A stretch of 23,183 bases of DNA, taken from NCBI GenBank assembly GCA_045617825.1, contig JAZLJI010000079.1:1-23183 (forward strand), read 5' to 3'. Of this stretch, positions 1 to 6,337 are shown piece after piece. The position numbers and the translations under genes are program-made. How positions within the stretch are numbered: the stretch's first letter is position 1; every line of letters starts with the position of its first letter. The DNA comes from UBA6987 sp045617825. Lineage in GTDB: Bacteria; Bacillota; Clostridia; Lachnospirales; Lachnospiraceae. The notes below the pieces were generated by a model. The model searched no databases. It saw only the letters and a program-made list of their open reading frames with translations, and was not told the origin of the DNA.

Positions 1-517
1 ACAGAAGTCCCTTGTCCGAAATCTGTTTGAGACTCCACCACACGGACTCGATGTAGTTGTTGTCGTAGGTGACGTAGGGATTCTCCATGTCCGCCCAGTA
101 GCCCACGCGGTCGGACATCTTTTCCCACTCGCCCTGATACTTCCACACGGATTCCTTGCACTTTTTAATGAAGGGCTCCATGCCGTAGGCTTCGATCTGC
201 TCCTTGCCGTCGAGCTTGAGGATTTTTTCCACTTCCAGCTCCACCGGCAGACCGTGGGTGTCCCAGCCCGCCTTGCGCAGAACCTTCTTGCCCTTCATGG
301 TCTGGTAGCGCGGGAAAAGATCCTTGAACACGCGGGTTTCAATGTGGCCGATGTGCGGCTTTCCGTTGGCCGTGGGCGGGCCGTCGTAGAACATATATTC
401 CGGGCCGCCTTCCCGCTCGCTCATGCTCTTCTCAAAAATGTGGTTCTCTTCCCAGAACTTCTCGACCTCCTTCTCCCGGTCCACGAAGTTCATGTCGGTG
501 CTTACCTTACGGTACAT
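1..517 (-). CDS. ileS: Isoleucyl-tRNA synthetase, N-terminal part (runs off the window)
   Basis: Isoleucine--tRNA ligase charges tRNA-Ile with isoleucine in the cytoplasm. Only the first 172 codons lie in the window; the gene continues beyond base 1. The translation begins MYRKVSTDMNFVDREKEVE and contains the class I signature PHIGH inside the context NGKPHIGHIETRVF, followed by GWDTHGLPVELEVEK, a hallmark of IleS as opposed to ValS or LeuS. The start ATG (515-517) is preceded by AGGAGG at 525-530 with a 7-base spacer. A T-box leader and a consensus promoter lie directly upstream, as is common for ileS in Firmicutes. No frameshift is seen in the visible part. The identification is secure; only completeness cannot be judged. 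Confidence 0.96.
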   Translation of the reverse strand, partial: MYRKVSTDMNFVDREKEVEKFWEENHIFEKSMSEREGGPEYMFYDGPPTANGKPHIGHIETRVFKDLFPRYQTMKGKKVLRKAGWDTHGLPVELEVEKILKLDGKEQIEAYGMEPFIKKCKESVWKYQGEWEKMSDRVGYWADMENPYVTYDNNYIESVWWSLKQISDKGLL

Positions 518-557
518 CTTCCTTCCTCCTGTTCTGCTGTTTCGGCTGTTCCAAAAC

Positions 558-586
558 AAAAAATGCCCCGTCCAAATAGGACGAGG
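558..586 (-). terminator. Rho-independent terminator inside the ileS T-box leader
   Basis: On the minus strand CCTCGTCC (579-586) pairs with GGACGGGG (566-573) around a TATTT loop, followed by CATTTTTT. Part of the stem and loop is shared with the antiterminator, so the two folds exclude each other. Confidence 0.9.
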
Positions 587-818
587 ATCTCGCTGTACCA
601 CCTATTTGCTCCATACGCCGCGCCGCGGGATATGTGCTTCTCTGTAACGGGAGAATCCCGTCCGAGCCTACCTCCCCGGCAAATGCCCGGGCATCGGTCG
701 GCGGCTCCGGAGTGACCTTCCTCTGACCCTACCGGTACCGGTTCGCAGCATTCCCGGCTCTCTGTGACTTTCGGAATCAGGCTACTGTCTCCATCATAGC
801 CTTTCTTTTATTATATTC
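558..818 (-). promoter_or_regulatory. T-box leader (tRNA-sensing riboswitch) of ileS
   Basis: Read on the minus strand, the leader has the parts of a T-box: a stem I with the AGTA motif (base pairs GGAG near 789-792 with CTCC at 708-711), the AGAGAGCCGGGAATGCTGCGAACCGG distal-loop type region (about 738-763), a 3' specifier side GAAGGTCACTCC (709-720), and the T-box sequence AGGTGGTACAGCGAG (589-603). The antiterminator is visible as AAATAGG (601-607) pairing with CCTATTT (574-580); this competes with the terminator hairpin. Uncharged tRNA binding is expected to favour antitermination and ileS expression. The triplet in the usual specifier place (714-716) reads GUC rather than the expected AUC; see findings. 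Confidence 0.9.
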
Positions 819-824
819 TGCGTT

Positions 825-853
825 ATTATAGCCCTCTCATGCCGCACTGTCAA
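825..853 (-). promoter_or_regulatory. Sigma-A type promoter of the ileS leader
   Basis: A perfect consensus is present on the minus strand: TTGACA (848-853), a 17-base spacer, and TATAAT (825-830). It predicts transcription starting near 818, just ahead of T-box stem I. Confidence 0.9.
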
Positions 854-1087
854 GGCTTTGCCGGCGTTTTTGCCAAACAAGTGCCGCTTTTTTCTGCCCT
901 TTTCGCTCTGGGGCGAATGCCGCCGCATGTTCCCGCTGCGCCGTCCTCCGCACGTTCCCGCCGCGCCGCCTGCAGCTGCTCACCCTGCCACGCAATCTTG
1001 CCGCGCCGCCCGCAATGCCTGTCCGACGAATAAGGCTCCGGGGCTGGGCAGTACGGGATGAGCCTGCGCGCTTCTCCCGCCGGTACC

Positions 1088-1132
1088 TGCGCCATTCGCG
1101 GTAATGCCTGATGCATTCCCGCTCAGGGCGCA
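1088..1132. repeat. Long imperfect hairpin
   Basis: TGCGCC (1088-1093) pairs with GGCGCA (1127-1132); inside, GCGG-T-AATGC pairs with GCATT-C-CCGC around the loop CTGAT. The match over both arms with one internal mismatch is unlikely to be chance. It lies between the inverted and direct copies of the neighbouring repeat. Confidence 0.6.
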
Positions 1133-1134
1133 GC

Positions 1135-1163
1135 AAAAACGACTTCCCGATGCCGTCGTTTTT
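1135..1163. repeat. Inverted repeat AAAAACGAC / GTCGTTTTT
   Basis: A perfect 9-base inverted repeat (1135-1143 and 1155-1163) with an 11-base loop. The A-run before and T-run after resemble a bidirectional terminator, but the GC part of the stem is short, so terminator activity is uncertain. Confidence 0.5.
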
Positions 1164-1165
1164 GA

Positions 1166-1244
1166 CCGGCTCCCGAAGCTTCAGGCTCATGTACTGCCGA
1201 CAGTCCCTCCGCATATCGCCGGAAGGCAGCTGCGGGCGGTGCGG
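1166..1244 (+). repeat. Direct repeat, copy 1
   Basis: About 79 bases beginning CCGGCTCCCGAAGCT and ending in GCTGCGGGCGGTGCGG. It matches copy 2 (1249-1328) with only a few substitutions and one single-base indel, giving a period of 83 bases. Confidence 0.85.
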
Positions 1245-1248
1245 AAAG

Positions 1249-1328
1249 CCGGCTCCCGAAGCTCCAGGCTCAAGTACTGCCGACAGCCCCTCCGCATATC
1301 GCCGGAAGGCAGCTGCGGGCGGCTGCGG
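1249..1328 (+). repeat. Direct repeat, copy 2
   Basis: Second copy of the 79-base unit, beginning CCGGCTCCCGAAGCT and containing the invariant core CCTCCGCATATCGCCGGAAG. A more degenerate copy of the first 45-50 bases is present in the opposite orientation at about 1036-1085. Confidence 0.85.
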
Positions 1329-1335
1329 CTTAGGC

Positions 1336-1364
1336 TTGACAGCGGCCTTCCCGTGTTGTTTTAT
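1336..1364 (+). promoter_or_regulatory. Candidate promoter of the GH39-like gene
   Basis: TTGACA (1336-1341), a 17-base spacer, and TTTTAT (1359-1364). The -35 box is perfect and the -10 box matches four of six positions. It lies just after repeat copy 2 and about 95 bases before the gene. Confidence 0.4.
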
Positions 1365-1458
1365 GAAGCCGATACGTCTGCCGCAGAAGCCTGGCAGTAA
1401 GGAGCCTCGCCGGCAGCCCGCGGCACAGCACCGCAAAATCGATTCAGGAGGATTTTCC

Positions 1459-2784
1459 ATGGAAACTTTGACCTTCGATACCCGGAAAAGCTTCGGCGGA
1501 TTCAAGCCCATGAACGGCACCAACGGCGGCCCGCTGGGGAAGACGCACGCCAAGGACCAGAACGTTTCCAATTTCGATACGTACCGGGCAGCCCGCATCC
1601 CCTTTGCCCGGAACCACGACGCCAATATCTGCGGCACGGTCTACGGCGGCCCCTACGTGCACGACGTGTCCGTCATCTTCCCGGATTTCGATGCCGATCC
1701 CGAGGATCCCGCCAGCTATTTCTTTGAAAATACCGACGCCGATATCCAGAACACCCTGAACTGCGGGACCGTTCCCTTCTACCGGCTGGGGCAGAGCATC
1801 GAGCATCAGATCCGCAAGCTCAACGTCTGGCCGCCCAAGGATTTCCGGAAGTGGGCCGTCATCTGCGAGCACATCGTCCGCCACTATACGGAGGGCTGGG
1901 CCGACGGCTTCACCTACGACATGCCCTACTGGGAGATCTGGTGCGAGCCCGATCTGTTAAGCGGCGGCGCCGACCTGTCCCGGCATTTGCTGTGGTGCGG
2001 CACCGACGAGCAGTTCTACGATTTCTACGAAACGGCGGCCAAGCATCTGAAGGCCTGCTTCCCTCAGCTGAAGTTCGGCGGGCCGGGGCTGGCCCACCGC
2101 CTGGACTGGGCCGACGCTTTCCTGCGGGAAATGCAGCGCCGCGGGACCCCCATCGACTTTTTCAGCTGGCACTGCTACACCTCCCGCCCCGAAAAAATCG
2201 TCGAGACCGAGGAGGCTTTGCGGAAAATTCTCGTTAAGAACGGCTACTCAGATGCCGAAAGCATCCTCGACGAGTATAATTATATTCGTGCCTGGTCCGG
2301 GGAGGACTTTATCTATTCCGTGACCTCTCATATCAACGAGAAGGGCGCCGCCTTCGTCATGGCCTGCATGACCCTCGGGCAGCAGTCCGGCATCGACAAG
2401 CTGCTGGTCTACGATACCCGGCCCAGCATGTACAACAATTTCTTCGACTATTATACCCGCCGGCCCCTCAAGGGCTATTACGCCCTGTACTGGTACGGCT
2501 GCCTGTACGACTGCGCCTATGAGATCCGCCCGGACCGCCGGCTCGACGGGATCTATACCCTGGCCGGGGTAAAGGAGGACGGAAAGCTTCTCGCCGTCGT
2601 GACCCACTACGATGACGACGACAGTGCCGCGGACAGGGAGCTCTGCCTGGACTTCGGCAGACCCGGCGCCCGCTATGAGCTCTATGCCGTCGGCAGGGAG
2701 CACAGCGGAGAGCTCGTGGCCGTCACGGACAGCCTGCAGCTGCGTTTGCCGGTCAATTCCGTCTATTTCATCAAGGAGTGCTGA
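1459..2784 (+). CDS. GH39-like glycoside hydrolase (clan GH-A)
   Basis: A 441-residue protein without a signal peptide, so probably cytoplasmic, acting on oligosaccharides such as xylosides; the substrate is not readable from the sequence. The fold family is suggested by GGFKPMNGTNGGP near the N-terminus, VSVIFPDFDAD (71-80), VPFYRLG (105-111), the acid/base region YWEIWCEPD (157-165, Glu163) and a nucleophile candidate Glu272 in ILDEYN. A C-terminal beta-sandwich-like tail (about 365-441) follows the barrel, as in GH39 enzymes. The start is the ATG at 1459 because AGGAGGA (1446-1452) lies six bases before it; the open frame extends upstream to 1111 only through repeat sequence. Oddity: the Asn that normally precedes the acid/base Glu in clan GH-A is Cys162 here. 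Its neighbour downstream encodes a lipoprotein with sugar-binding-like domains. Confidence 0.8.
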   Translation: METLTFDTRKSFGGFKPMNGTNGGPLGKTHAKDQNVSNFDTYRAARIPFARNHDANICGTVYGGPYVHDVSVIFPDFDADPEDPASYFFENTDADIQNTLNCGTVPFYRLGQSIEHQIRKLNVWPPKDFRKWAVICEHIVRHYTEGWADGFTYDMPYWEIWCEPDLLSGGADLSRHLLWCGTDEQFYDFYETAAKHLKACFPQLKFGGPGLAHRLDWADAFLREMQRRGTPIDFFSWHCYTSRPEKIVETEEALRKILVKNGYSDAESILDEYNYIRAWSGEDFIYSVTSHINEKGAAFVMACMTLGQQSGIDKLLVYDTRPSMYNNFFDYYTRRPLKGYYALYWYGCLYDCAYEIRPDRRLDGIYTLAGVKEDGKLLAVVTHYDDDDSAADRELCLDFGRPGARYELYAVGREHSGELVAVTDSLQLRLPVNSVYFIKEC

Positions 2785-2893
2785 GCCTGCAGGGCTGAGC
2801 TCTCCTGCCGGCCTGTCCTCGTCCGGGCCGGGGGCCCCTGCGGCCTCCTTTGCAGCCTCCCGCCAGAAAGCCGCGTTCCGGAAGAGAATGAAC

Positions 2894-2922
2894 TTGCGCG
2901 GCCGGGACTTTCGTGATATAGT
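2894..2922 (+). promoter_or_regulatory. Candidate promoter of the 159-residue membrane protein gene
   Basis: TTGCGC (2894-2899), a 17-base spacer and TATAGT (2917-2922). The -10 is good and the -35 weak. The region before it (2785-2890) is GC-rich and includes the palindrome GGGGGCCCC, but no T-run, so no clear terminator for the glycosidase gene is seen. Confidence 0.5.
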
Positions 2923-2969
2923 GGAAAAACAAATCTACTGACAATCCCTTAACAGGGACGGAGGAAAGC

Positions 2970-3449
2970 ATGACCAATCTTTTACTTGCCGCCGGCTTCA
3001 ACTGGACGGCCTTACTCATTGTCCTGGGCGTCATGATCGCCATCCTCGTGGTACTGTATTTCCTGGGCCGGAAGATGCAGAAAAAGCAGGACGAGGCTCA
3101 GCAGCAGATCGATGCCTCCAAGCAGATCGTTTCCATGCTGGTCATCGATAAAAAGAAGGTGAAGCCGCAGGATTCCGGTCTGCCGCAGATGGCGCTGGAT
3201 CAGCTGCCCTGGTACGCCAAGCGGTCCAAGCTCCCCATCGTCAAGGCCAAGATCGGTCCGCAGATCGCCTCTCTCATGTGCGACGCCGAGGTCTTCGAGA
3301 TCATTCCCGTCAAGAAGGAATGCAAGGTCGCGCTGAGCGGCATCTACATCGCGGAGCTCAAGTCCGTAAGAGGCGCCAAGATCCCCGAAAAGCCCGCCAA
3401 GGTCGGTCTTTTCAAGCAGCTCTTCAAGAAGAACAAAAAGGAGGCCTGA
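2970..3449 (+). CDS. Conserved hypothetical protein with one N-terminal membrane segment
   Basis: A 159-residue protein of unknown function. Residues 13-33 form one hydrophobic segment (TALLIVLGVMIAILVVLYFL), followed by a basic, Gln-rich stretch RKMQKKQDEAQQQ that may be a short helix on the cytoplasmic face. The rest is a small soluble domain with SMLVIDKKKVK, LPIVKAKIGPQI and VALSGIYIAELKSV, and a strongly basic C-terminus (LFKQLFKKNKKEA). Similar small proteins are recalled from other clostridia, but no function is known to me. Start: ATG 2970 with GGAGGAAA (2960-2967) ahead. It has its own promoter candidate and a terminator behind it, so it is probably a single-gene unit. Confidence 0.8.
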   Translation: MTNLLLAAGFNWTALLIVLGVMIAILVVLYFLGRKMQKKQDEAQQQIDASKQIVSMLVIDKKKVKPQDSGLPQMALDQLPWYAKRSKLPIVKAKIGPQIASLMCDAEVFEIIPVKKECKVALSGIYIAELKSVRGAKIPEKPAKVGLFKQLFKKNKKEA

Positions 3450-3468
3450 GCCTCAAGGGGACAAAAGC

Positions 3469-3515
3469 ACGGTCGGTCACCGAAGCCATTTCGGGAGACA
3501 GGCCGTACTTTTTTT
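3469..3515 (+). terminator. Terminator after the 159-residue protein gene
   Basis: ACGGTC (3469-3474) pairs with GGCCGT (3501-3506, one G-T pair), with an inner CCGAA/TTCGG hairpin, followed by seven T residues (3509-3515) and a second T-run. The layered stem with a T-tract fits an intrinsic terminator. Confidence 0.7.
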
Positions 3516-3587
3516 GCCTTTTTTCCGCATTTTCCGCTGTTTTTTACTGATTTTTCCCTTTTTCGCGCCATACAGGTAAAATAACAC

Positions 3588-3616
3588 TTGCCAAATCCTC
3601 CCTATAATGCTATATG
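3588..3616 (+). promoter_or_regulatory. Candidate promoter of the lipoprotein gene
   Basis: TTGCCA (3588-3593), a 17-base spacer and TATATG (3611-3616). A perfect TATAAT also occurs at 3603-3608 but has no good -35 at the right distance; either could serve as the -10. Confidence 0.5.
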
Positions 3617-3677
3617 TATGCTTGGTATGTCAATGGCCCCGCCTGCGGCGTATCAGAATCTAAGAAGGAGAAAAAGT

Positions 3678-4862
3678 ATGAAGAAAGTCCTTGCAATGCT
3701 GCTGGCTCTGTCCATGGTATTTGCCATCGCTGCCTGCGGCAAGAACAACAACACGACTTCCACCGAGGAAACCAAGCCTACCGAAGCCACCACCGAAGCT
3801 ACGACTGAAGCCACCACCGAGGCCACTACCGAGGCTACCACCGAGGCTACTACCGAAGCGACCACCGAAGCTCCCACCGAGCCCCCCAAGGCCCTGGAGA
3901 AGCTGACCATCACCGATGTGACCACCACCTACGAGCCCTACCTGAAGGATGATGCCGTTGTCAATCCCGTAACGAGCATCATCGACGGCGACAGCTCTCC
4001 CAACGCTGCCACCTCCTGCCGTCTGCACTGGGCCGAGGGCGGCGAGATCGTCTTCACCCTGGACGCTCCTCACGAGATCAACGCCTACAACATCTTCAAC
4101 TACGAATGGCCTTATCAGTACTGCATGAACCAGGCCTGGACCGTTCTGGGTTCCCTGAACGGCAAGGATTGGACCGAGCTGGCCAAGGACAGCGTTGACA
4201 CCTCCGGTATCACCGCTTCCGTGAAGTACGCTACCGATATCCGCGGCGGCAAGCCCGACGGCAGCGAATTCGAGACTCCCATGGTAGCCCGTTACGTCAA
4301 GCTCGTCATCGACAAGGTATTTGTCGGCGGCACCTCCAGCGATGCTGAAGATATCCGTATCTATGAGTTCGAGATCCTGGGCGACACCGCTGTTGCTGAT
4401 GTTCCCACCGAGAACCTGGCTCTGGATGCTACCGTGACCTACACCTACAAGCTGATCAAGAGCGACGGCTACTTCCCCGCTCTGCTGAACGACGGCGATG
4501 AGGCCAACGGCCTGACCCAGTGCGCCGGCTGGAACTTCATGGAAGACGGCGAGATCGTTTTCGAGCTGGCTGCTCCCAGCACCGTTACCGGCTACAAACT
4601 GGTCAACCAGGGTCAGCCCGATGTTTACGGCGGCGTTAAGGATTGGAAGGTCTTCGTATCTGTCGACGGTACCGAATGGACCGAGATCGATGCCGGTACC
4701 GGTCTGGATGCCGGTTCCGCCTCCAAGGATCTGGATGCTCCCGTGAACGCCAAGTTCGTGAAGCTGGTCATCACCGATTCCTACGAGAACACCAAGCTGG
4801 GCGACAACGTAGCTGACAAGCGCGTTATCCGTATCGCTGAGTTCGAGATCTTCGGTTTCTGA
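3678..4862 (+). CDS. Surface lipoprotein with TEAT-repeat linker and two discoidin/F5-8C-like domains
   Basis: A 394-residue exported lipoprotein. The signal peptide MKKVLAMLLALSMVFAIAAC ends in the lipobox IAAC, with Cys20 as the lipidation site. Residues 35-66 are eight units of TEAT/TEAP, a flexible linker that lifts the rest off the membrane. Two related beta-sandwich domains follow (about 72-247 and 251-394). Each has the F5/8 type C / CBM32-like pattern: a DGD segment (IIDGDSSPNAATS; LLNDGDEANG), an EIVF.L strand, W.V..S.DG..WTE, ARYVKLVI or AKFVKLVI, and I.EFEI at the end. Such domains bind cell-surface or dietary glycans; the ligand here is unknown and no enzymatic domain is visible. 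Start: ATG 3678 after AAGGAG (3665-3670); the longer open frame has no ribosome site. The codon use is biased as in a highly expressed gene. Confidence 0.85.
   Translation: MKKVLAMLLALSMVFAIAACGKNNNTTSTEETKPTEATTEATTEATTEATTEATTEATTEATTEAPTEPPKALEKLTITDVTTTYEPYLKDDAVVNPVTSIIDGDSSPNAATSCRLHWAEGGEIVFTLDAPHEINAYNIFNYEWPYQYCMNQAWTVLGSLNGKDWTELAKDSVDTSGITASVKYATDIRGGKPDGSEFETPMVARYVKLVIDKVFVGGTSSDAEDIRIYEFEILGDTAVADVPTENLALDATVTYTYKLIKSDGYFPALLNDGDEANGLTQCAGWNFMEDGEIVFELAAPSTVTGYKLVNQGQPDVYGGVKDWKVFVSVDGTEWTEIDAGTGLDAGSASKDLDAPVNAKFVKLVITDSYENTKLGDNVADKRVIRIAEFEIFGF
3780..3875 (+). repeat. TEAT tandem repeat inside the lipoprotein gene
   Basis: Eight consecutive 12-base units code for TEAT (the last for TEAP). 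Codons vary between units (GAA/GAG, GCT/GCC, ACC/ACT/ACG), so selection acts on the protein sequence more than recent slippage does. Confidence 0.9.
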
Positions 4863-4883
4863 TCCGAAGGCTGAACAGCCGAC

Positions 4884-4917
4884 AAAAATACCCGTGGGGC
4901 GACCCACGGGTATTTTT
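4884..4917. terminator. Bidirectional terminator between the lipoprotein gene and ddl
   Basis: AAAAATACCCGTGGG (4884-4898) and CCCACGGGTATTTTT (4903-4917) form a perfect stem with A-run and T-run on opposite sides, so it can work for both convergent genes. Confidence 0.93.
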
Positions 4918-4920
4918 TAT

Positions 4921-4971
4921 GCGGGTGAAGGGAGCAGCGTTCCCGCATTCCTTCACCCGCAGTATTTTTTT
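4921..4971 (+). terminator. Second terminator after the lipoprotein gene
   Basis: GCGGGTGAAGG (4921-4931) pairs with CCTTCACCCGC (4950-4960), followed by AGTATTTTTTTC. It backs up the first hairpin for plus-strand transcription. Confidence 0.8.
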
Positions 4972-4977
4972 CTGTAT

Positions 4978-6024
4978 TTACCGTCTCTCGGCGCTGTCCA
5001 GCAAATGCTGCAGCAGCTCGGTCAGCGGCATGCCCGCCGCCTCCCAGAGCTTGGGATACATACTGATGGAGGTGAAGCCGGGCAGGGTATTGATCTCATT
5101 GAAAATGACCCGGTCCGTGCCCTTCTCCAGGAAGAAATCCACCCGGGAAAGGCCGTAGGCGCCCACCGCCTTATAGATCAGCTCCGCCGCCATCCGGATC
5201 TCCTCGGCTTTTCCGGCGGGAAGCACCGGCTCCGTGGTGGTCTCAGACGCAGGATTAGTGTATTTGGCGTCAAAATCATAGAATTCCGCCGCCGCCAGAA
5301 TCTCCCCGGGACCGGAGACCGCAGGCCCCTCGGGCAGGGACAGCACCGCGCATTCAAGCTCTCTGCCGACGATGGCTTCCTCCACCATCACCCGGCTGCC
5401 CTCGGAGGCGGCCAGTTTCAGCGCGGGAAGCAGACCGGCTCTGTCGTCCACCCGGGACACACCCTGGGAGGAACCGCCGTCATTGGGCTTGACGAAGACC
5501 GGATAGGTGAAGGTCTGCTCCACCCGCCGCGTCACGGTCTGCTCATCCGCCAGCTCGGTTTTGGTAAAGCCCAGATACCGGGCCTGCTCCACGCCGGTCT
5601 GCTCCACCAGCACCTTGGTGTACAGCTTGTCCATGCAGACGCCGGAGGCGACCACGTTGGCCCCCACGTAGGGGATCCCCGCCAGCTCAAACAGGCCCTG
5701 GATGGCGCCGTCCTCACCGTAGCGTCCGTGCAGCTCCGGGAACGCGATATCCACCGAGACTCTCCTCGTGCCCTCCGGCCCCGTGAGCAGCAGGCCTGCA
5801 CCCCGCTCCGGCAGGAGCTGTGCAGAGGTAAGGCTGTTTCTCCAGGCGCCGGAGCGGATATCCGCTGCGTCCTTCGTCAGGAGCCATCTGCCCTCCTTGG
5901 TGATCCCGACCAGGAAAAGTTCCAGGGGGAGCTTAGCCAGGCCCTCCGCCACCGTAGTGGCAGACAGACAGGAAATATCGTGCTCGGAGGACAAGCCTCC
6001 GAAAAATAACGCAACCTTCTTCAT
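4978..6024 (-). CDS. ddl: D-alanine--D-alanine ligase
   Basis: A 348-residue ATP-grasp enzyme that joins two D-alanines in the cytoplasm for peptidoglycan precursors. Recognisable parts are the N-terminal FGGLSSEHDISCLSA (8-22), the block FPELHGRYGEDGAIQG (95-110), the ATP-grasp motif FVKPNDGGSSQGV (177-189), the omega-loop FYDFDAKY (248-255) and the metal-binding FNEINTLPGFTSISMYP (308-324). The loop keeps the Lys-Tyr pair (KY, 254-255) that in known Ddl enzymes goes with D-Ala rather than D-Lac as second substrate, so it is an ordinary ligase and not a vancomycin-resistance type. Start: ATG 6022-6024, preceded by GGAGGAGAAGA. It is transcribed alone from its own promoter and ends at the bidirectional terminator. 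Confidence 0.95.
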   Translation of the reverse strand: MKKVALFFGGLSSEHDISCLSATTVAEGLAKLPLELFLVGITKEGRWLLTKDAADIRSGAWRNSLTSAQLLPERGAGLLLTGPEGTRRVSVDIAFPELHGRYGEDGAIQGLFELAGIPYVGANVVASGVCMDKLYTKVLVEQTGVEQARYLGFTKTELADEQTVTRRVEQTFTYPVFVKPNDGGSSQGVSRVDDRAGLLPALKLAASEGSRVMVEEAIVGRELECAVLSLPEGPAVSGPGEILAAAEFYDFDAKYTNPASETTTEPVLPAGKAEEIRMAAELIYKAVGAYGLSRVDFFLEKGTDRVIFNEINTLPGFTSISMYPKLWEAAGMPLTELLQHLLDSAERR

Positions 6025-6114
6025 TCTTCTCCTCCGGCGGCTGAATCTTGAAAGCCGGTCTCTGCCGGGCAGGAAAGCCTCTGTTTCCCCCGCTGCATCG
6101 TCGCCGCTGGGGCC

Positions 6115-6143
6115 AGTATAGCATTCTTTCCGCTCCTGTGCAA
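6115..6143 (-). promoter_or_regulatory. Promoter of ddl
   Basis: On the minus strand TTGCAC (6138-6143), a 17-base spacer and TATACT (6115-6120). Both boxes match five of six positions or nearly so; the predicted leader is about 85 bases. Confidence 0.75.
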
Positions 6144-6156
6144 TATAAAGTGCCGT

Positions 6157-6213
6157 TTACCGCAACCACCAGAAGCGCTTGGTCATCATGGTCATCATGT
6201 AGCCCTCGTCCAT
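6157..6213 (-). pseudogene. 3' remnant of a disrupted gene
   Basis: A short GC-rich frame encodes MDEGYMMTMMTKRFWWLR and a stop at 6157-6159. There is no ribosome site at the Met, and just upstream the frame passes into AT-rich DNA and reaches a stop within a few codons. It looks like the C-terminal end of a longer protein whose body was lost. A GC-rich fragment on the same strand at 7488-7693, on the other side of the AT-rich island, may be part of the same gene. The family is not recognised. Confidence 0.4.
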
Positions 6214-6337
6214 GATAGCAGTTTTTTGAAAATGTTACGGATAGTGCCAAGTTGCTAAATTTGCATGTCGGGAACAAGCGTAACCGAACGACTTGCTGCC
6301 GTTCATATAACGCTATGTGGTCAAAATTACGTATCTC

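Larger units (their letters stand above)
854..1458. other. Long non-coding spacer rich in repeats and hairpins
   Basis: This 600-base gap between the divergent ileS and glycosidase genes holds no convincing gene; open frames here lack ribosome sites and have low-complexity Arg/Ala/Pro composition. It contains a 79-base direct repeat, a degenerate inverted copy of the start of that repeat at about 1036-1085, two strong hairpins (1088-1132 and 1135-1163) and, near its right end, a promoter candidate for the glycosidase. The left part (900-1020) is a GCC/GCG-rich stretch with short internal repetition (GCCGC, GTTCCCGC). Confidence 0.6.

Noticed and set aside
837..1637. Long minus-strand open frame of 266 codons
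   Set aside because: It overlaps repeats and the start of the GH39-like gene, has Arg/Ala-rich low-complexity sequence and no ribosome site. It is a GC-composition artefact.
3780..3875. Tandem 12-base repeat as CRISPR-like or variable-number regulatory repeat
   Set aside because: The units are contiguous without spacers and keep the reading frame; they encode the TEAT stalk of the lipoprotein.
3660..4907. 415-codon minus-strand frame opposite the lipoprotein gene
   Set aside because: It is the mirror of a highly biased coding sequence and gives Gly/Val-rich repeats without a domain. The plus-strand gene has signal peptide, ribosome site and domains.
4894..6009. 371-codon plus-strand frame opposite ddl
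   Set aside because: It starts inside the terminator hairpin and runs antisense to a clear ddl. The His/Arg/Gly-rich product has no recognisable feature.
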